Shown here piece by piece: positions 29,384 to 32,074 of a stretch of DNA of 32,074 bases. Each line of letters opens with the position of its first letter. Positions within the stretch are counted from its first letter, which is position 1. The position numbers and the translations under genes were made by a program. A model generated the notes under the pieces. The model did no database searches. It had not been told where the DNA came from and saw nothing but the letters and a program-made list of their open reading frames with translations. The DNA is taken from the NCBI GenBank assembly GCA_963981525.1, contig CAXCDZ010000004.1:1-32074 (forward strand). Reading direction: 5' to 3'. The stretch is from CAXCDZ01 sp963981525. Lineage in GTDB: Bacteria; Patescibacteriota; Microgenomatia; UBA1400; UBA12108.

Positions 29384-31090
29384 CTACTTCTTCACTATAT
29401 TAATGAAAGGATCTCCATATGTACCAGGATACTGCGGAATTCTCAAATAGCCTGGGGCTCGCAAATTAAAAGCTTCTCGAAAATCAGAGGGGTTAATATC
29501 TACCCCACCAATCGAAATACTATTTGTAACTCCATTTCCCTGTGTAATGGACACGTTTGCAGCAGAACTAATCCCTCCTTTTCCACTTACCATGTTTCTC
29601 AATTCCTCCATACTATATGGGTTCCCTCCCCAGCATGAAGTCGTTACAGGAGTAATTCTAGATGTATCAATCCCCTCAGTTCTAAGTGCAACCGCCGCAT
29701 TGACAATATCCGCCATTTCCTCAGGGGACAACCATGGGTTAGCACGTCCACACGTACTTCCACTATTAGTGTAACCTTCTCGCCACCAGGATTTCTCTAT
29801 CCAAGGAGAATTACCCAATCTCTCATAAGCCTTATCAATAAAACCTCCGCCACCCCCTCCGTCTGTAGTATCCCACCCATATGTGCGCAAAAAGCCTCCC
29901 GAAGTAGATGAGTAATATGTCACTACGTCTTCCAGAATTTCACCCCGTGTTCCATCTACTGCATTTTTCCATGCTTCTGGTGGGTTATCGGATTTACTCT
30001 TGTTAAAAACTTGGCAACTCTGGGTAGTACATATTTCTCCTCCATCTTTCTTATATCTATAAGCATATGTTCGTGCCGCTACAGCTTGAGCTTTTAAAGC
30101 CTCTACATGCCAAGTATCAGGCATTTCAGCGATACCATATAAATAAGTTGTTTCAAATTCCATTTCAGGATACCCTGCCACACGAATATTTCCACTCGTA
30201 TCATCTTTCTTTACAGGATTTTTCCCATAATATACATTTAATATCTCACTATATGATTTTCCAGATTCAGCCCTTCCTCTTGCCCCATATTGACTCATAC
30301 CTTTCCTGTGTGAATATCCTCCAAACGAAAATACAGCAAAATACCCACCTGGTGCAGATTCCTGAAATCCCTTTGCAGATGACAAAAATTCATCCGCCAG
30401 GTCTCCACTACCCAACGTAAAAGTAAAACTACCCGATCTAGCATTTATAATCTCCTGCTGTCTTGCATTCAATGTCGCAATCTTTCCTGACAATTCTGTC
30501 TGCCACTTTTTCGCTCCAGATATCTCCTTCGCAAAAAACTCTCTCTGCGTATCTAGCTTAGCCTGCAAAACCGCCAGTTGAGCTCGGTCATTCTCAATCT
30601 TCCCCTTATCACTCTCCAGCTGGATAATATCCGAGGTAATAAATACGATTAGATTCTTATCTTCATCTGCCGAGACTGATTTATAAGTCAAACTCTTGGT
30701 CAAGTCTCCTGCCGATCGCGACGAAGCCAGGATTAGAAACGGCGAAAACATTCTCGATTTCTTGTAATAATCTCGCACCTTACTCGCAAGGATCCTATAC
30801 TGTGACTTGATCTTACCTTCACGCTCAGCTATCCCTGCCTCTAACTCGCGCACACTCTCTTCCTTTGCCGCAATCTGGCCCTGGATTGACGCAATCTCCC
30901 CGTTTAGCTTATCTACTTCTGCCTCCAGCGGAGTTGTGGCCGAGACCGACTGCTGCAACTGATTGCTAAGACTCGCAATCTGCGCCTCGATCTCCTCCAA
31001 ACTCTCCGCATGAGTCATTTTCCCCTGTGTTACAATTATCAGACTAACTACTAGGGTTATTACTATGGTCAACAAGCGGATTTTTTTCAT
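29384..31090 (-). CDS. SpoIID/LytB-domain protein with PcsB-like coiled coil
   Basis: Start at ATG 31090 gives a 568-residue protein with a standard signal peptide (MKKIRLLTIVITLVVSLIIV) and an AGAGG site 7 nt upstream; the frame continues to 31177, but that adds an implausible N-terminus. Residues about 30-225 are a long coiled coil like the N-terminal part of PcsB/CwlO proteins (EAQIASLSNQLQQSVS, AGIAEREGKI, and the DYYKKSRMFSPFLILASSRS motif). The C-terminal domain (about 245-560) is SpoIID-like: HRKGMSQYGARG, then EMPDTWHVEALKAQAVAARTYAY, and VVTYYSSTSGG. SpoIID proteins cleave glycan strands; the combination suggests a secreted peptidoglycan remodelling enzyme. Its 5' end overlaps that of the divergent pilin gene by 26 bp. 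The SpoIID part is more AT-rich than the coiled-coil part. Confidence 0.9.
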   Translation of the reverse strand: MKKIRLLTIVITLVVSLIIVTQGKMTHAESLEEIEAQIASLSNQLQQSVSATTPLEAEVDKLNGEIASIQGQIAAKEESVRELEAGIAEREGKIKSQYRILASKVRDYYKKSRMFSPFLILASSRSAGDLTKSLTYKSVSADEDKNLIVFITSDIIQLESDKGKIENDRAQLAVLQAKLDTQREFFAKEISGAKKWQTELSGKIATLNARQQEIINARSGSFTFTLGSGDLADEFLSSAKGFQESAPGGYFAVFSFGGYSHRKGMSQYGARGRAESGKSYSEILNVYYGKNPVKKDDTSGNIRVAGYPEMEFETTYLYGIAEMPDTWHVEALKAQAVAARTYAYRYKKDGGEICTTQSCQVFNKSKSDNPPEAWKNAVDGTRGEILEDVVTYYSSTSGGFLRTYGWDTTDGGGGGGFIDKAYERLGNSPWIEKSWWREGYTNSGSTCGRANPWLSPEEMADIVNAAVALRTEGIDTSRITPVTTSCWGGNPYSMEELRNMVSGKGGISSAANVSITQGNGVTNSISIGGVDINPSDFREAFNLRAPGYLRIPQYPGTYGDPFINIVKK

Positions 31091-31634
31091 TTTTTTACCT
31101 CTGTTCTTCATCTTAGCATGGCTCACCTTCCCCTCCTCAATTCTAGCTGCCGACTGCAAACTCGATGGTGACGGCACTTGCTATCTCTATCCCTATCATT
31201 ATGGCTGTCGCTATTACAGTGGCAGTGGGATTGAAACTAACACTTGTTGCAAAGATAGCGATGCATGTAGAGATTTCAAAATTGAAATGGCAGAAGGCTC
31301 TACCAGCCTCGCCAATAATAGAAGAGTTTGGAATCCAGAAGGAAACTGTCTCAACGGTATCGATACCGCTCTCGGATGCATGCCATTCAAATCCAAGGAC
31401 GGCGCACTTACCAAAGCTCTCCTCACCTTCGCAGCCGGTATTAGTGGTGCGATCTCACTCGCGATCATGCTCGCCGGCACTATCCAGATCATGACTGCAG
31501 GTGGCAACGCCGAGCAAGTCCAAAAGGGAAAGGAGCTCTTAACCGGCGCAATCATTGGCCTTCTCTTTATCATCTTCTCCGTCACATTGCTCCAACTCAT
31601 TGCCGGTGATATCATCCAGTTAGAAGGATTTTAA
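31065..31634 (+). CDS. Cys-rich TrbC/VirB2-like pilin protein
   Basis: A 189-residue protein: signal peptide (about 1-28, ending SILAAD), a cysteine-rich external domain with eight cysteines between CKLDG and LGCMPF, then two hydrophobic helices (about 117-137 and 155-180) separated by the GGNAEQVQKGKELLTGAI loop that is typical of TrbC/VirB2 major pilins. Pilins of this type assemble into the conjugative or secretion pilus. The Cys-rich head is an addition to the usual pilin and might form a disulfide-stabilised tip or adhesive domain. The start overlaps the divergent SpoIID gene by 26 bp. No clear Shine-Dalgarno site is seen. The next pilin starts 5 bp after. Confidence 0.8.
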   Translation: MVNKRIFFIFLPLFFILAWLTFPSSILAADCKLDGDGTCYLYPYHYGCRYYSGSGIETNTCCKDSDACRDFKIEMAEGSTSLANNRRVWNPEGNCLNGIDTALGCMPFKSKDGALTKALLTFAAGISGAISLAIMLAGTIQIMTAGGNAEQVQKGKELLTGAIIGLLFIIFSVTLLQLIAGDIIQLEGF

Positions 31635-31639
31635 GTCGT

Positions 31640-31984
31640 ATGCAATTAATCAAATCAGCTCACGCCCAACAATGGGGTGCTTCTACTTATAGCGGTCTTA
31701 ACAACGCCATCGCTGGTAGTGGCACATTCAAGTTCAATTCAGGTGATCTCGGTAGCATCTTGGGTTCACTACTACCCTACCTTCTCACAATCGCAGGCCT
31801 CATTCTCTTCTCCATGCTGGTAGCTGGCGGATTTACTATGCTCGCTGGCGCCGCTAGCCAAGAAAGTCAAGAAAAAGGCAAGAAGATGCTCACCTCAGCC
31901 CTCACCGGCTTTTTTGTCATCTTTCTCGCCTACTGGATCGCCCAGATTCTCCAGGTAGTCTTCCAAATCGACATTATTGGATAG
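31640..31984 (+). CDS. TrbC/VirB2-like pilin protein
   Basis: A 114-residue protein with two hydrophobic helices (about 42-65 and 85-107) flanking a short polar loop (AASQESQEKGKKMLTSALTG), the classic pilin arrangement and closely parallel to the preceding gene. The N-terminus contains an SAHAQ motif but only eight residues precede it, so if there is a signal peptide the second hydrophobic region may serve. AGAAGGA lies about 11 nt before the ATG. Together with the preceding gene it suggests a two-pilin set of the secretion or conjugation system whose other parts occupy the left end of the window. Confidence 0.8.
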   Translation: MQLIKSAHAQQWGASTYSGLNNAIAGSGTFKFNSGDLGSILGSLLPYLLTIAGLILFSMLVAGGFTMLAGAASQESQEKGKKMLTSALTGFFVIFLAYWIAQILQVVFQIDIIG

Positions 31985-32019
31985 TTATTCATTCTTACTT
32001 CATTTCTTTTCTTCTTCTT

Positions 32020-32074
32020 GCAGCCCATCTCCGCACGCCGTGCCACACAACTCTCCAGAGTTAATTCTTCAGAA
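32020..32074 (+). repeat. Second structured repeat family, copy 2 (cut by window edge)
   Basis: It begins GCAGCCCA and aligns with 10845-10903: shared CACGCCGTG, CACACAACTCTC, AGA, GTTAATTC and AGAA in the same order with few substitutions and small indels. The inverted right half would lie beyond the window. It follows the pilin genes by about 35 bp. Confidence 0.75.

Noticed and set aside
1..32074. Recoding of TGA (code 25, as in Gracilibacteria)
   Set aside because: TGA ends several well-defined genes at their normal lengths or at tight overlaps, for example at 1810 and at the sufD-sufS junction.

Overview
The window looks like a chromosomal segment of a Candidate Phyla Radiation (Patescibacteria) bacterium, most plausibly a Microgenomates-type lineage; that placement is inference. 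It rests on the gene families (PrgI-type two-helix proteins and TrbC/VirB2-like pilins of the reduced type IV secretion/pilus system, SpoIID proteins with a PcsB-like coiled coil, a PP2C-like/propeller membrane protein), compact operons with overlapping genes, and the standard code with TGA as stop. The + strand is C-rich and G-poor through most of the window whichever strand is coding, so it probably lies on one replichore with the minus-strand genes co-directional with replication.

Layout. 1-10833 (+) is an envelope/secretion region: a partial multi-spanning protein with a CHAP-like domain, a secreted protein, a small gene, a 2091-residue protein with a PPP-type phosphatase domain at one end and a GT-A-like glycosyltransferase domain at the other, a PrgI-carboxypeptidase-regulatory fusion, and a short VirB4/TraC-like N-terminal-type protein. 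11099-12145 is tsaD. 16899-12123 (-) is an exonuclease-sufC-sufB-sufD-sufS-sufU operon. 19200-17067 (-) is a small membrane protein, a class I aldolase and phosphoglycerate kinase. It diverges from an MFS exporter (19223-20413), which converges on an Fe-permease-like/HPF pair. Then come an FkbM methyltransferase, a BrnT/BrnA toxin-antitoxin pair, two tRNA-Ser genes flanking a membrane-anchored protein, a secreted protein, comF, a tmRNA gene (ssrA) not visible as an ORF, a GIY-YIG protein and smpB. The right end holds a PH-domain/small membrane/PP2C-like-propeller operon, a SpoIID-type protein and two pilins.

The non-coding DNA is the most interesting part. A family of about 120-150 bp elements occurs four times (9982, 16932, 24999, 26467). 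Each copy has a conserved core and a long outer helix, and the helices differ in sequence between copies while staying complementary, which is the signature of a selected structured RNA or hairpin DNA. A second structured repeat occurs at 10845 and at the right edge. Two near-identical 28-bp palindromes bracket the giant gene. Short palindromes are inserted in frame in at least four genes, and a terminator for tsaD appears to sit inside the antisense sufU reading frame.

At least thirteen first-in-operon genes have a TATAAT-like -10 element ending 6-8 nt before the start codon, which predicts leaderless mRNAs, while several operon-internal genes have Shine-Dalgarno sequences or 4-bp overlaps. 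This fixes several start codons (tsaD 11099, brnT 21944, small membrane protein 19200). One bidirectional promoter (19207-19214) has overlapping -10 elements on the two strands.
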